64,000 nt of DNA from Haemophilus parainfluenzae (GCF_900638025.1 NZ_LR134481.1:310001-374000), one strand, 5' to 3'. Counted from the stretch's first letter, positions 1 through 8,158 are shown. A program made the numbers and translations. Notes: generated by a model not told the origin, from the letters alone.

Positions 1-2417
1 ATAATGCCGAAAAAACACCGCCAAATTTGACCGCACTTTGGGCGGCATTGCCGATTGCGCACGTTCACGTTAAACACTTTCAATTAACGAATACCGACGC
101 ATTGACACAAGAGGCTTTAAAACCTTTCTTATCGGCTGATTGGGCGTTAGATGCAAACTATAACGGCAACCAATTAGCACTTGAAGCTCAAGCCAATAAT
201 GACGGGCTTGAACTGCATCATCAATCGACTGTCACGCCACAAGATGGCATTTTCCAATGGGCGGTCAATACCGACATCAAACAAGCAGACGATAAAACCT
301 ACGATCTTCATTTCTCTGCGAATTTTGATCCTGATCTTTCTCAACTGCCTCAACAAGGCAATGTCTTACTTAACTGGAATAACCCAGAGCTAGCCATCAC
401 AAAAGGCGAGGCAAAAGTGTCGTGGCAAGGGGCGGATGGTCAGTTAAATGCCCAAGATTTAACAACGAATTCACCCTTGTTGGATGTGCCTTTTGTGTTC
501 ACCAAAGATAGCTTGGATATTTCATGGGGGAAATTTTATTGGACCTTTGATAGCTATCAACCAGTCAAAGGCTTCCTTGGGTTATCTATTCACCGTGCTG
601 CTGAAGGCTTATTACCATTAAGCATTGATATGAACGTGATCGTGCAAACTTTTGGCGAGTTTGGCAAAGGGGAGATTGTGATTTCAGGCAAAAATGGTGA
701 AATCGGCGGTGGCGATGACAATAACGAATTGGATTTTGAGCTGAAAACACGCGGGGATTTACGTTATAACGCTACTGTGGCACAAACCAATTTAACCTAT
801 CATCTCGGTGGGCTCTTCACACATCCAGTGGTATATTTTTACCCGGGTTCCGTCTTTAAAATGGATACCGTTCAGCCAGATACCAATTTGCACGTTCGTT
901 TACCGTTAGATGACATGATTATCGGTCGTTATGGTTTGGAAGGTCGTTTGCTCGCAACATTAAAGGGCACGACACCACAGTTTGAAAATCTCGATTTAAA
1001 ATTAGACGGAAACGCCCATGAGTTTATTGCCGGTATTAAAACCGTGTTTGATTTGCGAGATAAAGAACATAAGTTGCAGTCTGTGGAAAAACAAGCGACA
1101 AACCGTTGGGATTGGACAATCAATGGCAGTGCAAACTGGAAATCCTTAAATACGCCAGTCAAAATGGAAGGAAAAGGCTTTTGGGAAGCGGATCATATTG
1201 AATTAAATCAACTTTCTGCTCACTCCAAAGAAGTCAAAATGAAAGAGGTAAAAATGGCACCACTTTCATTGGAGCTTAAAGATCGACTCCGCTGGGATTA
1301 TGAAGAAGAGCATATTCGAGGTTTGTTGCAAGCGAAAACAGATTGGATTGAACTTGCTTATGGCGGTCGTTTTGTTTCGCCTGTTTTCGGTTTAGGTATT
1401 GATGGTAAGAGTATCAGTAACTTCAATTTCGCAGGTGATTTAAAGGCGGGCTCGCTTGGGCCTTTAGATGTCTTGGGTGTATATCAAAATACTGCACTTT
1501 CAGGCAAAATCAGCTGGAAAGAACAATCGGCAAAAGTATTCCAATCACTTTTCCCTCAACAATGGAATTGGATAATTCATGAGGGCAGCATTAAAGGGCA
1601 GAGTGAATTCGCAATCAATGGCAATGGCGTGAAGATGAAGGGGGAGCTGAATCTTAAAAATGGCAAAATCACGATGCCAGATGGCGAGATTTATGGCTTG
1701 AACATTCGCTTCCCGATGAATTATGAAAACTCGGCATTGCAAGTGGCTTCGGGTAAACCGATCCATATTTCGACTCAAAATATTCGCTATGGTGCGCTTT
1801 CCGTCGCAAATGGAGAATTGGATTTGTTTGGGCGTTATCCGAACACCATGAAAAATCCGCTTACTTTGAGAAATGTGAAACTTTCCTTATTTGATGGCGT
1901 ATTGACGGTGCCTCAGCTCAGTTTTCCACAAAGTAAAATGGCGACACTTTCTTTTACTAATATTGATTTAGCCCAAGTATTAGCTTTAGCACAATATAAT
2001 CAAGTAAGCTTAACCGGACGCGCCAATGCGACCATGCCATTTTGGCTTGGTCACAAGGAATGTTTGATTTGTAATGGCACATTGGAACAAGTGGGGAATG
2101 TGTCCATCAAATTAACTGATGAAATGGTAAAAGGGCTGAAAAAAGGCGGTTGGACAGAAAATATTTTGGTGGATTTATTAAAAGAAATGGAACTGCAAAA
2201 TTCCCATGCAGCGGTGACGCTCGATCCGAAAGGGCAAATGACATTGCGTGCGAGTATTAGTGGATTTAATCCAACCAAGCGAACCAATAATCCAATAACG
2301 TTAAATTATACGCACCAAGAAAATATGTTTGAATTGTGGAATATGATTGACTATGGCTCGCAATTTGAACAAAATCTGCAATATAAACTTTATAAGCAAT
2401 TAGACAAAGACAAATGA
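1..2417 (+). CDS. ydbH: YdbH-family intermembrane bridge protein (AsmA-like), 5' end outside the window
   Basis: The frame is open to the left edge (first full codon at base 3), so this is the C-terminal ~800 residues of a protein that is about 880 residues in E. coli. The first possible in-window start, TTG at 27, overlaps an uptake sequence (30-38) and is probably not the true start. The protein is rich in beta-strand repeats, as in the AsmA/TamB/YhdP superfamily, whose members form a hydrophobic groove spanning the periplasm for phospholipid transport to the outer membrane. The stop codon overlaps the next gene (ATGA), and that gene is the known YdbH partner YnbE. Family assignment rests on sequence character plus this neighbour. 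The usual third gene, ydbL, is not found downstream. Confidence 0.8.
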   Translation, partial: NAEKTPPNLTALWAALPIAHVHVKHFQLTNTDALTQEALKPFLSADWALDANYNGNQLALEAQANNDGLELHHQSTVTPQDGIFQWAVNTDIKQADDKTYDLHFSANFDPDLSQLPQQGNVLLNWNNPELAITKGEAKVSWQGADGQLNAQDLTTNSPLLDVPFVFTKDSLDISWGKFYWTFDSYQPVKGFLGLSIHRAAEGLLPLSIDMNVIVQTFGEFGKGEIVISGKNGEIGGGDDNNELDFELKTRGDLRYNATVAQTNLTYHLGGLFTHPVVYFYPGSVFKMDTVQPDTNLHVRLPLDDMIIGRYGLEGRLLATLKGTTPQFENLDLKLDGNAHEFIAGIKTVFDLRDKEHKLQSVEKQATNRWDWTINGSANWKSLNTPVKMEGKGFWEADHIELNQLSAHSKEVKMKEVKMAPLSLELKDRLRWDYEEEHIRGLLQAKTDWIELAYGGRFVSPVFGLGIDGKSISNFNFAGDLKAGSLGPLDVLGVYQNTALSGKISWKEQSAKVFQSLFPQQWNWIIHEGSIKGQSEFAINGNGVKMKGELNLKNGKITMPDGEIYGLNIRFPMNYENSALQVASGKPIHISTQNIRYGALSVANGELDLFGRYPNTMKNPLTLRNVKLSLFDGVLTVPQLSFPQSKMATLSFTNIDLAQVLALAQYNQVSLTGRANATMPFWLGHKECLICNGTLEQVGNVSIKLTDEMVKGLKKGGWTENILVDLLKEMELQNSHAAVTLDPKGQMTLRASISGFNPTKRTNNPITLNYTHQENMFELWNMIDYGSQFEQNLQYKLYKQLDKDK

Positions 2418-2620
2418 TAAAACACCTTAAATTTCAACCGCACTTTTTTATTTTAGCAGCCATGTTTACGCTCATGGCCTGTACGCCGACCATTCAATTG
2501 GACACACCAAAGGAAGGCATCACCATTAATATGAATGTGGTGGTGGACCACAATATTAAAGTGGAAATGGATGAAAAATCTCAGAAAGCGGTGGGTGAAG
2601 TAGAGCCTACGAAGAAATAA
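2414..2620 (+). CDS. ynbE: YnbE-family outer-membrane lipoprotein
   Basis: A 68-residue protein with a hydrophobic signal (residues 10-22) and a lipobox ending LMAC, so C23 would be lipidated. The mature part (TIQLDTPKEGITINMN) matches the YnbE family pattern. YnbE caps the YdbH bridge at the outer membrane by beta-strand stacking. It is translationally coupled to ydbH through a 4-base overlap. An uptake sequence core (2437-2445) lies inside the signal-peptide codons, where it encodes QPHF. A terminator follows closely, so the operon ends here without a ydbL gene. Confidence 0.8.
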   Translation: MIKHLKFQPHFFILAAMFTLMACTPTIQLDTPKEGITINMNVVVDHNIKVEMDEKSQKAVGEVEPTKK

Positions 2621-2635
2621 TTTAATCAATTAAAA

Positions 2636-2671
2636 AGGCCATCTGAATGTTAGATTTCAGATGGCTTTTTT
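2636..2671 (+). terminator. Rho-independent terminator of ydbH-ynbE, Neisseria uptake-sequence-like
   Basis: Inverted arms GGCCATCTGAA and TTCAGATGGC are followed by a run of T. The left arm read as AGGCCATCTGAA differs at one base from the neisserial AG-DUS AGGCCGTCTGAA. A Haemophilus uptake core, AAGTGCGGT, follows at 2678-2686. Confidence 0.85.
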
Positions 2672-2831
2672 CTTTTAAAGTGCGGTTAAATTTCACGAAA
2701 ATTTTACTTAAAATTTACTTCATTCACAGTTTATTATCTTTATATTTAGGCGTATGATGACTATTAGTTTTACATAACCCCTAAATTTATTTAGGTAAAT
2801 ATATTATTTCTATTTAATAGGAGATTGAATA

Positions 2832-3200
2832 ATGAAAAAATTATTCACAGCAGTACTTTCTGCGGCAGCGATTGCCGTACCTTTTTTTGCTTCTGCGAAT
2901 ACTGCACCACAAACAGAACAAAGCGCAGTACAACCAGAAAAAGCAAAAGGCGTTTGGATTGATGTACGTTCAGCCGAGGAGTTTAACGCAGGTCATTTAC
3001 AAGATGCGGTGAATATTCCTCACGATAAAATCATTGAAGGTGTTAAAGCGATTGGTTCAGATAAAGATGCACCGATCAACCTTTACTGTCGTAGTGGTCG
3101 CCGTGCTGAAGCCGCACTCACTGAGTTGAAAAATGCAGGCTATACCAATGTAACCAACCATGGCGGTTATGAAGATTTGGTTAAAAAAGGTTTGAAATAA
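2832..3200 (+). CDS. Periplasmic single-domain rhodanese (PspE-like)
   Basis: 122 residues. Residues 1-22 form a Sec signal peptide (cleavage near ASA-N). A single rhodanese domain follows, with WIDVRSAEEFNAGHL near residue 42, then NIPHD, and the active-site loop CRSGRR with catalytic C86. The enzyme would transfer sulfane sulfur, for example from thiosulfate, in the periplasm; the physiological acceptor is unknown. Start supported by AGGAG about 8 bases upstream of ATG. Monocistronic, with terminators on both sides. Resembles E. coli PspE by size, export and domain, but the pspA-D genes are absent, so no symbol is given. Confidence 0.85.
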   Translation: MKKLFTAVLSAAAIAVPFFASANTAPQTEQSAVQPEKAKGVWIDVRSAEEFNAGHLQDAVNIPHDKIIEGVKAIGSDKDAPINLYCRSGRRAEAALTELKNAGYTNVTNHGGYEDLVKKGLK

Positions 3201-3220
3201 ACATCCCATTATTTAAAGCA

Positions 3221-3253
3221 AAATCCCCTAGAGTAGAACAGTAGGGGATTTTT
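3221..3253 (+). terminator. Terminator of the rhodanese gene
   Basis: Arms AAATCCCCTA and TAGGGGATTT around a short loop, ending in a T-run. It lies 20 bases after the stop codon. Confidence 0.85.
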
Positions 3254-3260
3254 ACTATAA

Positions 3261-3318
3261 AGAGCGGTCAAATTTTTAAGTGTTTTGCAAATCATCTTAA
3301 AAACTTGACCACTTGCAT
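3261..3318 (+). repeat. First copy of a ~58-bp imperfect direct repeat (other copy 8703-8761)
   Basis: Both copies begin AGAGCGGTCA, share AAATCATCTT in the middle and end with TGACC(A/G)CTTG(C/T)AT. Each lies just downstream of a minus-strand gene (the thioredoxin-like gene here, the hydrolase at 8770). In the second copy the ends pair as AGCGGTCAG/CTGACCGCT, giving a degenerate uptake-sequence terminator; in this copy the right arm has one change. The copies bracket the 5.4 kb containing the copper island. Confidence 0.7.
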
Positions 3319-3359
3319 CATTATCAAGACCGCATCCGTCTGAAACATTGATAGACCGG

Positions 3360-3695
3360 TTACTGATGTTCGCTTTCTGCTACTTTTGTCCATTTTGCCA
3401 ATGTCTGCTTCATCTGTGCCTGAGGGATGAAGCGGGCCATCCGTTCTACTTCCTTGCCTTGATAAAACAGCAGCCATGCAGGTGCGGTCAGCACGTGGAA
3501 ACGTCCGGCCATTTCGGGTATTTCAGCAATATCGGCTTTTACGGCATACACATTTCCTTCCTCCGCCAAAGCTGAGTCAAGCTGGGCGGCCACGACCGTA
3601 CAAACACCGCAGATTGGGGCTTTGATGTACAGTGATACTAAAGGGTGTGTGGCGATGGCCTGTTCGATGTCTTTCAGAGTGTGTAGTTGTTGCAT
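3360..3695 (-). CDS. Thioredoxin-like protein with CGVC motif
   Basis: 111 residues with a thioredoxin-fold layout: beta-strand LVSLYIKAP, active site C29-G-V-C32, and the cis-proline segment VLTAPAWLLFY. No signal peptide, so probably cytosolic. Likely a small thiol-disulfide reductase or bacillithiol/thioredoxin-like helper, but the exact subgroup is not identifiable by eye. It is visibly more GC-rich than the flanking core genes. It is the last gene of a minus-strand series (NTF2-like, mdaB remnant, aldo/keto reductase remnant, this gene) that looks like a decayed redox or electrophile-stress operon. A degenerate neisserial DUS (CCGTCTGAA) lies just past its stop at 3335-3344, suggesting a neisserial origin. 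Confidence 0.75.
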   Translation of the reverse strand: MQQLHTLKDIEQAIATHPLVSLYIKAPICGVCTVVAAQLDSALAEEGNVYAVKADIAEIPEMAGRFHVLTAPAWLLFYQGKEVERMARFIPQAQMKQTLAKWTKVAESEHQ

Positions 3696-3816
3696 GTCAT
3701 GTACTCCTTTGAGCGATTAAGCACGTTTCTAGTTGTCCAGAAAAGGGGCTTTCAACGAAATGAAAACAAGAAAGCAGTTTGAGCCGTTTAGATTTTCTCT
3801 GCTACTCTCGCTACAC

Positions 3817-3970
3817 TTACACGCCCATTTTCCACGCGGAGATGCGCTTCAAATTATCCACCGTGTCGTGATTGACGATGGCGGCAAACGTGCCGTCCAG
3901 TTTGGCAATTTCGGCTTTGTCTTCATCGCTGAGGGCAAAGCCCACCGCTTCAAGTTGATGTTTTATCATT
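3817..3970 (-). pseudogene. Possible 3' remnant of an aldo/keto reductase gene
   Basis: Reading minus from about 3970 to the stop at 3817-3819 gives about 50 residues, including LEAVGFALSDEDKAEIAKLD and ending WKMGV. The segment FxLSDEDxxxIxxLD is typical of the C-terminal region of aldo/keto reductases of the 2,5-diketo-gluconate type. No upstream part of the barrel is present; the remnant abuts the stop of the mdaB pseudogene, so most of the gene has been deleted. Alternative: an unrelated short frame. The assignment rests on one motif. Confidence 0.45.
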
Positions 3971-4398
3971 AACCGAACACTTTTTTCAAGTGTACTTGAT
4001 AGTCTGCTAAGTATTGTTCTACTTGTGGATTTTTAATTACATCGTTACTTTTGCCATGCAGCAAACCACCTGTGCCAAATCCTTCGGTCGGGCTGACACG
4101 ATGGCGGCCGTCATTTTGATAAAGTTTTCCGTGTCCGGCGATAAATACTTCATCTTATGTATTTTTTCACTGTCCAAGGTTCATGCATCCACCAACTGGG
4201 CATTTGCCAAATCACAGCATCCATCCACAAGAATTTTTCGATTTCTGCCTCAACATCATAGCCAGCATCAATCACAGTTTCTTTTATATTGTGTCCAAGT
4301 GCGGTCAAAACTTCTTTTGCTTTTTTGTGAAGCGTGTTGTTTAACTCACCATGCGAATGGCCGAATTCTTTACCACCGTTTAATAATAAAATGTTCAT
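3969..4398 (-). pseudogene. mdaB: mdaB (NAD(P)H:quinone oxidoreductase), frameshifted and internally deleted
   Basis: Reading starts at 4398 with MNILLLNGGKEFGHSHGELN and runs through WQMPSWWMHEPWTVKKYI, the flavodoxin-like fold of MdaB. It then meets a frameshift near 4154 that stops the frame at residue 82. The next frame continues DEVFIAGHGKLYQNDGRHR and GTGGLLHGKS, then jumps to NDVIKNPQVEQYLADYQ before the true stop at 3969-3971. Compared with the ~193-residue family, about 60 residues between GTGGLL and the C-terminus are missing. The gene is therefore doubly inactivated. A Haemophilus uptake core lies inside it (4297-4305), so it has been resident in, or came from, a Haemophilus background. 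Confidence 0.85.
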
Positions 4399-4559
4399 TT
4401 TTACTCCTAGAATAAATAATTTATAAAAAAGGATGTGATGTTTACGGATATTGTCTTCTGTTTACTCTCATGAAAGTGCAGTCATTTTAGCCTGCGTTTT
4501 TATTGATATAAATTAGGGATAGATTGATTATGTAATGAATTAAATTCAGCAATCTATCA

Positions 4560-5012
4560 CTAGGCAATTTTGCCAAGTTCACGACTATCACTAATCATGA
4601 AGTTGGCAATGCGGCGTTGAATCAACCATTTGCCCTCTTCTTTAACATAAGTGTCGTTGTAGCGTACATAATGGTTATGCACTATTTCCTTGCCATCTTT
4701 TTCTTCGGTCAACACCACATGGCAATAGTTGATGCCTTCGGCGCGGTTATCACTTAGCAAGTGAATGGTCAGTTGTCCGTTTAAATGGTAAACACGTTTA
4801 AAATTGGCAAGGAAGTCGGTGAATACGTCCACGATTTCCGCACGGTTTTTCAAATCGGCAAATAGTTCGCCGCCAATGTAGGTGGTGACATGCCCGTCTT
4901 CAGTAAATAAGGGGCCTTGTGCTGCCACGTCTTTTATATCTGCTAAATTGGAGAACGTATCGACCAATTCTTTAATAGCTTGTTTTTCAATTAAAGTTTC
5001 GATTGGAGTCAT
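4560..5012 (-). CDS. SnoaL/NTF2-like cone-fold protein
   Basis: 150 residues of the nuclear-transport-factor-2/SnoaL type: an N-terminal helical segment (IEKQAIKELVDTFSNLAD), then FTEDGHVTTYIGG, and a curved beta-sheet ending GKWLIQRRIANFMISDSR. Such proteins bind or transform small hydrophobic molecules; the substrate cannot be read from sequence. The frame is intact, unlike its downstream neighbour mdaB. In related clusters such genes often accompany flavin and aldo/keto oxidoreductases and a LysR regulator, which matches the remnants here. Start at ATG 5012 is preceded by AAGGAAAC on the minus strand. Confidence 0.75.
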   Translation of the reverse strand: MTPIETLIEKQAIKELVDTFSNLADIKDVAAQGPLFTEDGHVTTYIGGELFADLKNRAEIVDVFTDFLANFKRVYHLNGQLTIHLLSDNRAEGINYCHVVLTEEKDGKEIVHNHYVRYNDTYVKEEGKWLIQRRIANFMISDSRELGKIA

Positions 5013-5037
5013 TTTTTAGTTTCCTTGTGTTTATTGG

Positions 5038-5112
5038 TTAGATTCTGCCTATACCTAAACTTTCCCAGATGGAAAATTCGGGGCGTTCAATCAGTTTGGC
5101 GATTAAATGGGC
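5038..5112 (-). pseudogene. Short C-terminal remnant of an unidentified gene at the copper-island boundary
   Basis: Minus-strand codons from about 5112 to the stop at 5038-5040 encode AHLIAKLIERPEFSIWESLG and a four-residue tail. This looks like a genuine protein C-terminus, perhaps of a short-chain dehydrogenase, but is too short to assign. Upstream the frame ends in AT-rich DNA that belongs to the copY promoter region. It is placed just as expected for the first gene of the minus-strand redox cluster, with its 5' part lost when the copper island entered. Confidence 0.35.
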
Positions 5113-5114
5113 AA

Positions 5115-5191
5115 TTACATTTATTTAAAAGACTTGATATAATTCGTTTACAACAGTAAACTTATTTTGAACATATTTGTTCACATCTGTA
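5115..5191 (+). promoter_or_regulatory. copYB promoter with two CopY operator-like boxes
   Basis: A -10 TATAAT (5138-5143) lies 17 bases after TTACAT (5115-5120). Immediately downstream is the perfect inverted repeat GTTTACAACAGTAAAC (5146-5161), containing TACAACAGTA (5149-5158). A second box, CACATCTGTA, is at 5182-5191. Both match the Gram-positive cop box TACANNTGTA at 7 of its 8 fixed positions. CopY bound here would block transcription until copper displaces its zinc. A strong AAGGAG precedes the copY ATG. Confidence 0.8.
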
Positions 5192-5212
5192 GATAACTAG
5201 GGGAAAAGGAGA

Positions 5213-5662
5213 ATGAGCACAATAGAATTTAATACTTATATCACAGATGCAGAATGGGAAGTCATGCGTGTAGTTTGGGCAAATGATCGAGTAACTAGTA
5301 AAAAAGTCATTTCCGTATTGCAAGAAAAAATGGACTGGACACAATCCACTATCAAAACGATCTTAGGTCGATTAGTTGGAAAAGGCGTACTAAATACAGA
5401 GCATGAAGGTAGAAAGTTTATTTACACTGCCAATATTGAAGAGACAGAAGCCGTAAGGGATTATTCAGAAAATATTTTTAACCGTATTTGCAATAAGAAA
5501 GTCGGAAATGTAATAGGAAGCATCATTGAAGATCATGTTTTAAGCTTCGATGATATAGATCGACTAGAAAAAATATTAGAGATGAAAAAATCTTTCGCAG
5601 TAGAAAAAGTGGATTGCAATTGTCCAGAAGGACAATGCGAATGTCATTTACATCATCATTAA
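5213..5662 (+). CDS. copY: CopY-type copper-responsive transcriptional repressor
   Basis: 149 residues of the BlaI/MecI/CopY winged-helix family. The N-terminal domain (residues 5-70) carries the family core WEVMRVVW and TIKTILGRLVGKGVL. The C-terminus holds C135-N-C137-P-E-G-Q-C142-E-C144, the exact CxCx4CxC metal switch of CopY, followed by a His-rich tail. In enterococci and streptococci, zinc-bound CopY represses the operon, and Cu(I) binding to these cysteines releases DNA. Two cop-box-like operators sit in its promoter. It is 19 bases upstream of copB. CopY regulation is a Firmicutes feature; Haemophilus copper genes normally use CueR, so this gene is inferred to be laterally acquired. 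Confidence 0.93.
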   Translation: MSTIEFNTYITDAEWEVMRVVWANDRVTSKKVISVLQEKMDWTQSTIKTILGRLVGKGVLNTEHEGRKFIYTANIEETEAVRDYSENIFNRICNKKVGNVIGSIIEDHVLSFDDIDRLEKILEMKKSFAVEKVDCNCPEGQCECHLHHH

Positions 5663-5681
5663 GTATAAGGAGTAATTTAAA

Positions 5682-7808
5682 ATGAATAATGACAACAGAT
5701 ATTCGTCCCATAATCACCATGATTATGACGACATGGATAAGTTAAATCACGAGCATGGAATCACAGATGAACATGGATGCCATAAGGATCAACATCACGA
5801 CCATCATGCTGGGCATGATCACAGCGGGCACAGTGGACATGATCACAGCGGGCACAGTGGGCATGACCACCATCATCACGGAAGCTTTAAGGAACTTTTC
5901 TTAAAGTCATTGCCACTAGGAATCATTATTATGTTCTTTTCCCCTTTGCATGGATTTAAACTACCATTCCAGTTTACTTTTCCATATTCTGATATTGTAG
6001 TAGCTATTTTATCTACTATATTAATTATTTATGGTGGACGTCCATTCTATCAAGGTGCAGTTGACGAATTTAAACAAAAAAAACCTGGAATGATGGCACT
6101 CATTTCTTTAGGTTTAAGTGTTTCATATTTATACAGTATTTATGCTGTGATCATTACCTACGTAACGGGTGAACACTTGATGGACTTTTTCTTTGAATTT
6201 GCTTCATTACTATTAATCATGCTATTAGGTCACTGGATTGAGATGAAAGCTATTGGAGAAGCAGGAGACGCACAAGCAGAATTGGCTAAGTTAGTGCCGA
6301 AAGATGCTCACGTTGTATTAGAAGACGATTCAATTGAAACACGACCAGTTGCTGACTTAAAGGTAGGTGATTTAATTCGTGTTCAAGCCGGAGAAAATGT
6401 GCCAGCAGACGGGATTATCGAGCGTGGCGAATCACGTTTAAATGAAGCTCTTCTAACTGGGGAGTCAAAAGCAGTAAAAAAAGGCCCTGGCGATGAAGTA
6501 ATCGGGGGCTCAACAAATGGAGAAGGGGTTCTTTATATTAAAGTGCTTGAGACAGGTGATCAATCCTTTATCTCTCAAGTACAGACTTTAATTAGCCAAG
6601 CTCAAAGTCAGCCTTCCAGGGCAGAAAGTATTGCGCAAAAGGTTGCAGGCTGGCTCTTCTATATTGCTGTTATTGTCGCGCTAATTGCTTTTGTAGTGTG
6701 GATGGTTATAGAAGATGTACCAACGGCAGTTATATTTACTGTTACTACATTAGTTATTGCTTGTCCGCACGCATTGGGTCTGGCTATTCCATTGGTAACC
6801 GCCCGTAGCACAAGCTTAGGAGCTAGCCGTGGCTTACTAGTAAAAGACCGCCAAGCCTTAGAAATAGCTCAAGATGCAGATGTGATGATTTTAGATAAAA
6901 CAGGTACTTTAACAACTGGTGAATTTAAAGTATTAGATGTAAAACTTCTTAATGACAAATATACAAAAGAGGAAACCATTGCCTTATTGGCAGGTATTGA
7001 AGGAGGATCTAGCCACCCAATTGCTCAATCAATTATAAGATTCGCCGAGCAGCAAGGTATACGTCCAGCATCTTTTGATTCGATTGATGTGATTTCCGGT
7101 GCTGGAGTAGAGGGTAAAGCAGGTGGGCACCGTTACCAATTAATCAGTCAAAAAGCCTATGGACGTAATCTTGATATGGATATTCCAAAAGGAGCAACTC
7201 TTAGTGTCTTAGTAGAAAACGATGATGCCATTGGTGCTGTAGCTTTAGGGGACGAATTAAAACCAACGAGTAAAGAGTTAATTAAAGCTCTTAAAAAGAA
7301 CAATATTCAACCAATTATGGCAACAGGTGATAATGAAAAAGCGGCTCAAGGCGCGGCAGAAGATTTAGGGATTGAATATAGATCAAATCAATCTCCACAA
7401 GACAAATATGAGTTAGTTAAAACACTTAAAGATGAAGGAAAGAAAGTTATCATGGTAGGTGATGGTGTAAATGATGCTCCTTCTCTTGCCTTAGCAGATG
7501 TTGGTATAGCTGTAGGTGCTGGAACTCAAGTTGCATTGGATTCAGCTGATGTCATCTTGACTCAATCTGATCCAGGAGATATTGAATCATTTATTGAATT
7601 AGCACACAAAACAACTCGTAAAATGAAACAAAATCTCTTTTGGGGAGCCGGTTATAACTTTATAGCTATCCCTCTAGCTGCAGGAATTTTGGCTCCTATT
7701 GGTATCACATTAAGCCCTGCATTAGGAGCAGTCCTAATGTCTGTGTCAACAGTCATCGTCGCCATTAATGCTATGTTATTAAGGTTAGATCCAAAAAATA
7801 ACGGTTAA
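5682..7808 (+). CDS. copB: CopB-type heavy-metal P1B ATPase (copper export)
   Basis: 708 residues. Residues 1-66 are a histidine-rich cytosolic metal-binding tail with a tandem GHDHSGHS repeat. The core has the actuator motif TGES (259-262), the transmembrane metal motif CPH (361-363), the phosphorylation motif DKTGT (D405), the SHP motif (444-446) and GDGVNDAP (593-600). CPH plus a His-rich N-terminus defines the P1B-3/CopB group, as in Enterococcus hirae CopB, which exports copper (and silver) across the inner membrane. No CXXC ferredoxin-like domain is present, so it is not CopA. AT-rich codons and an AAGGAG ribosome site resemble Gram-positive genes and differ from the flanking DNA. Confidence 0.93.
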   Translation: MNNDNRYSSHNHHDYDDMDKLNHEHGITDEHGCHKDQHHDHHAGHDHSGHSGHDHSGHSGHDHHHHGSFKELFLKSLPLGIIIMFFSPLHGFKLPFQFTFPYSDIVVAILSTILIIYGGRPFYQGAVDEFKQKKPGMMALISLGLSVSYLYSIYAVIITYVTGEHLMDFFFEFASLLLIMLLGHWIEMKAIGEAGDAQAELAKLVPKDAHVVLEDDSIETRPVADLKVGDLIRVQAGENVPADGIIERGESRLNEALLTGESKAVKKGPGDEVIGGSTNGEGVLYIKVLETGDQSFISQVQTLISQAQSQPSRAESIAQKVAGWLFYIAVIVALIAFVVWMVIEDVPTAVIFTVTTLVIACPHALGLAIPLVTARSTSLGASRGLLVKDRQALEIAQDADVMILDKTGTLTTGEFKVLDVKLLNDKYTKEETIALLAGIEGGSSHPIAQSIIRFAEQQGIRPASFDSIDVISGAGVEGKAGGHRYQLISQKAYGRNLDMDIPKGATLSVLVENDDAIGAVALGDELKPTSKELIKALKKNNIQPIMATGDNEKAAQGAAEDLGIEYRSNQSPQDKYELVKTLKDEGKKVIMVGDGVNDAPSLALADVGIAVGAGTQVALDSADVILTQSDPGDIESFIELAHKTTRKMKQNLFWGAGYNFIAIPLAAGILAPIGITLSPALGAVLMSVSTVIVAINAMLLRLDPKNNG
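5811..5858 (+). repeat. 24-bp tandem repeat in copB encoding GHDHSGHS
   Basis: Two head-to-tail 24-bp units, 5811-5834 and 5835-5858, differ at one base. Each encodes eight residues with three histidines, and a partial third unit follows. Repeat number change would stay in frame and alter the number of metal-binding histidines. Confidence 0.9.
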
Positions 7809-7858
7809 CAGATCGAATGATTGAAACTCCTTAAAGTATCAAGATACAATAGTTTTAC

Positions 7859-7940
7859 AGGAGAAAAAGAGATGTAAGTACTGGCTCTTTGTAAAATCGT
7901 GTTGGTAGAAGTAGACGATTTTTCTACCAACACTATTTTT
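7859..7940 (+). terminator. Vestigial start site and terminator after copB
   Basis: AGGAG (7859-7863) is followed at normal spacing by ATG (7872-7874) and immediately by TAA, the remains of a third gene start. Next comes a perfect 12-bp stem, GTGTTGGTAGAA (7899-7910) with TTCTACCAACAC (7922-7933), and a T-rich tail: a strong Rho-independent terminator closing the copYB unit. Confidence 0.8.
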
Positions 7941-8007
7941 AATTTATTATAGAACTGATTTCTTTTAAAATCCTAAAAGCCACCTATTTCGACAGTTTTA
8001 TAGCTTG

Positions 8008-8158
8008 TTATTCTATTTTCTTGACAATAATACCACCGTCTCCACATGTGTCGTATCCTGAAATAGCTTTAAAATATTTTTCTGTATCACTAAAGCAAGA
8101 ACAAATTAAATGTACCGCATATTTATCTTTCAATTCTTCCACTAACTTTACAACTACT
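8008..8158 (-). pseudogene. C-terminal remnant of an unidentified gene
   Basis: Minus-strand codons give about 48 residues, including LICSCFSDTEKYFKAISGYD, then TCGDGGIIVKK, to the stop at 8008-8010. Cysteine-rich and low in GC, it looks like a real protein end, but I do not recognise the family. It is joined at about 8155-8165, in another frame, to the end of an IS3-type orfA, so its 5' part is lost. It belongs with the Gram-positive-like segment. Confidence 0.4.

Noticed and set aside
3733..3972. Plus-strand open frame of 79 residues
   Set aside because: It lies antisense to the aldo/keto reductase remnant, which has a recognisable motif; no ribosome site or family match.
4014..4415. Plus-strand open frame of 133 residues
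   Set aside because: Antisense to the mdaB pseudogene; composition follows from the reverse strand.
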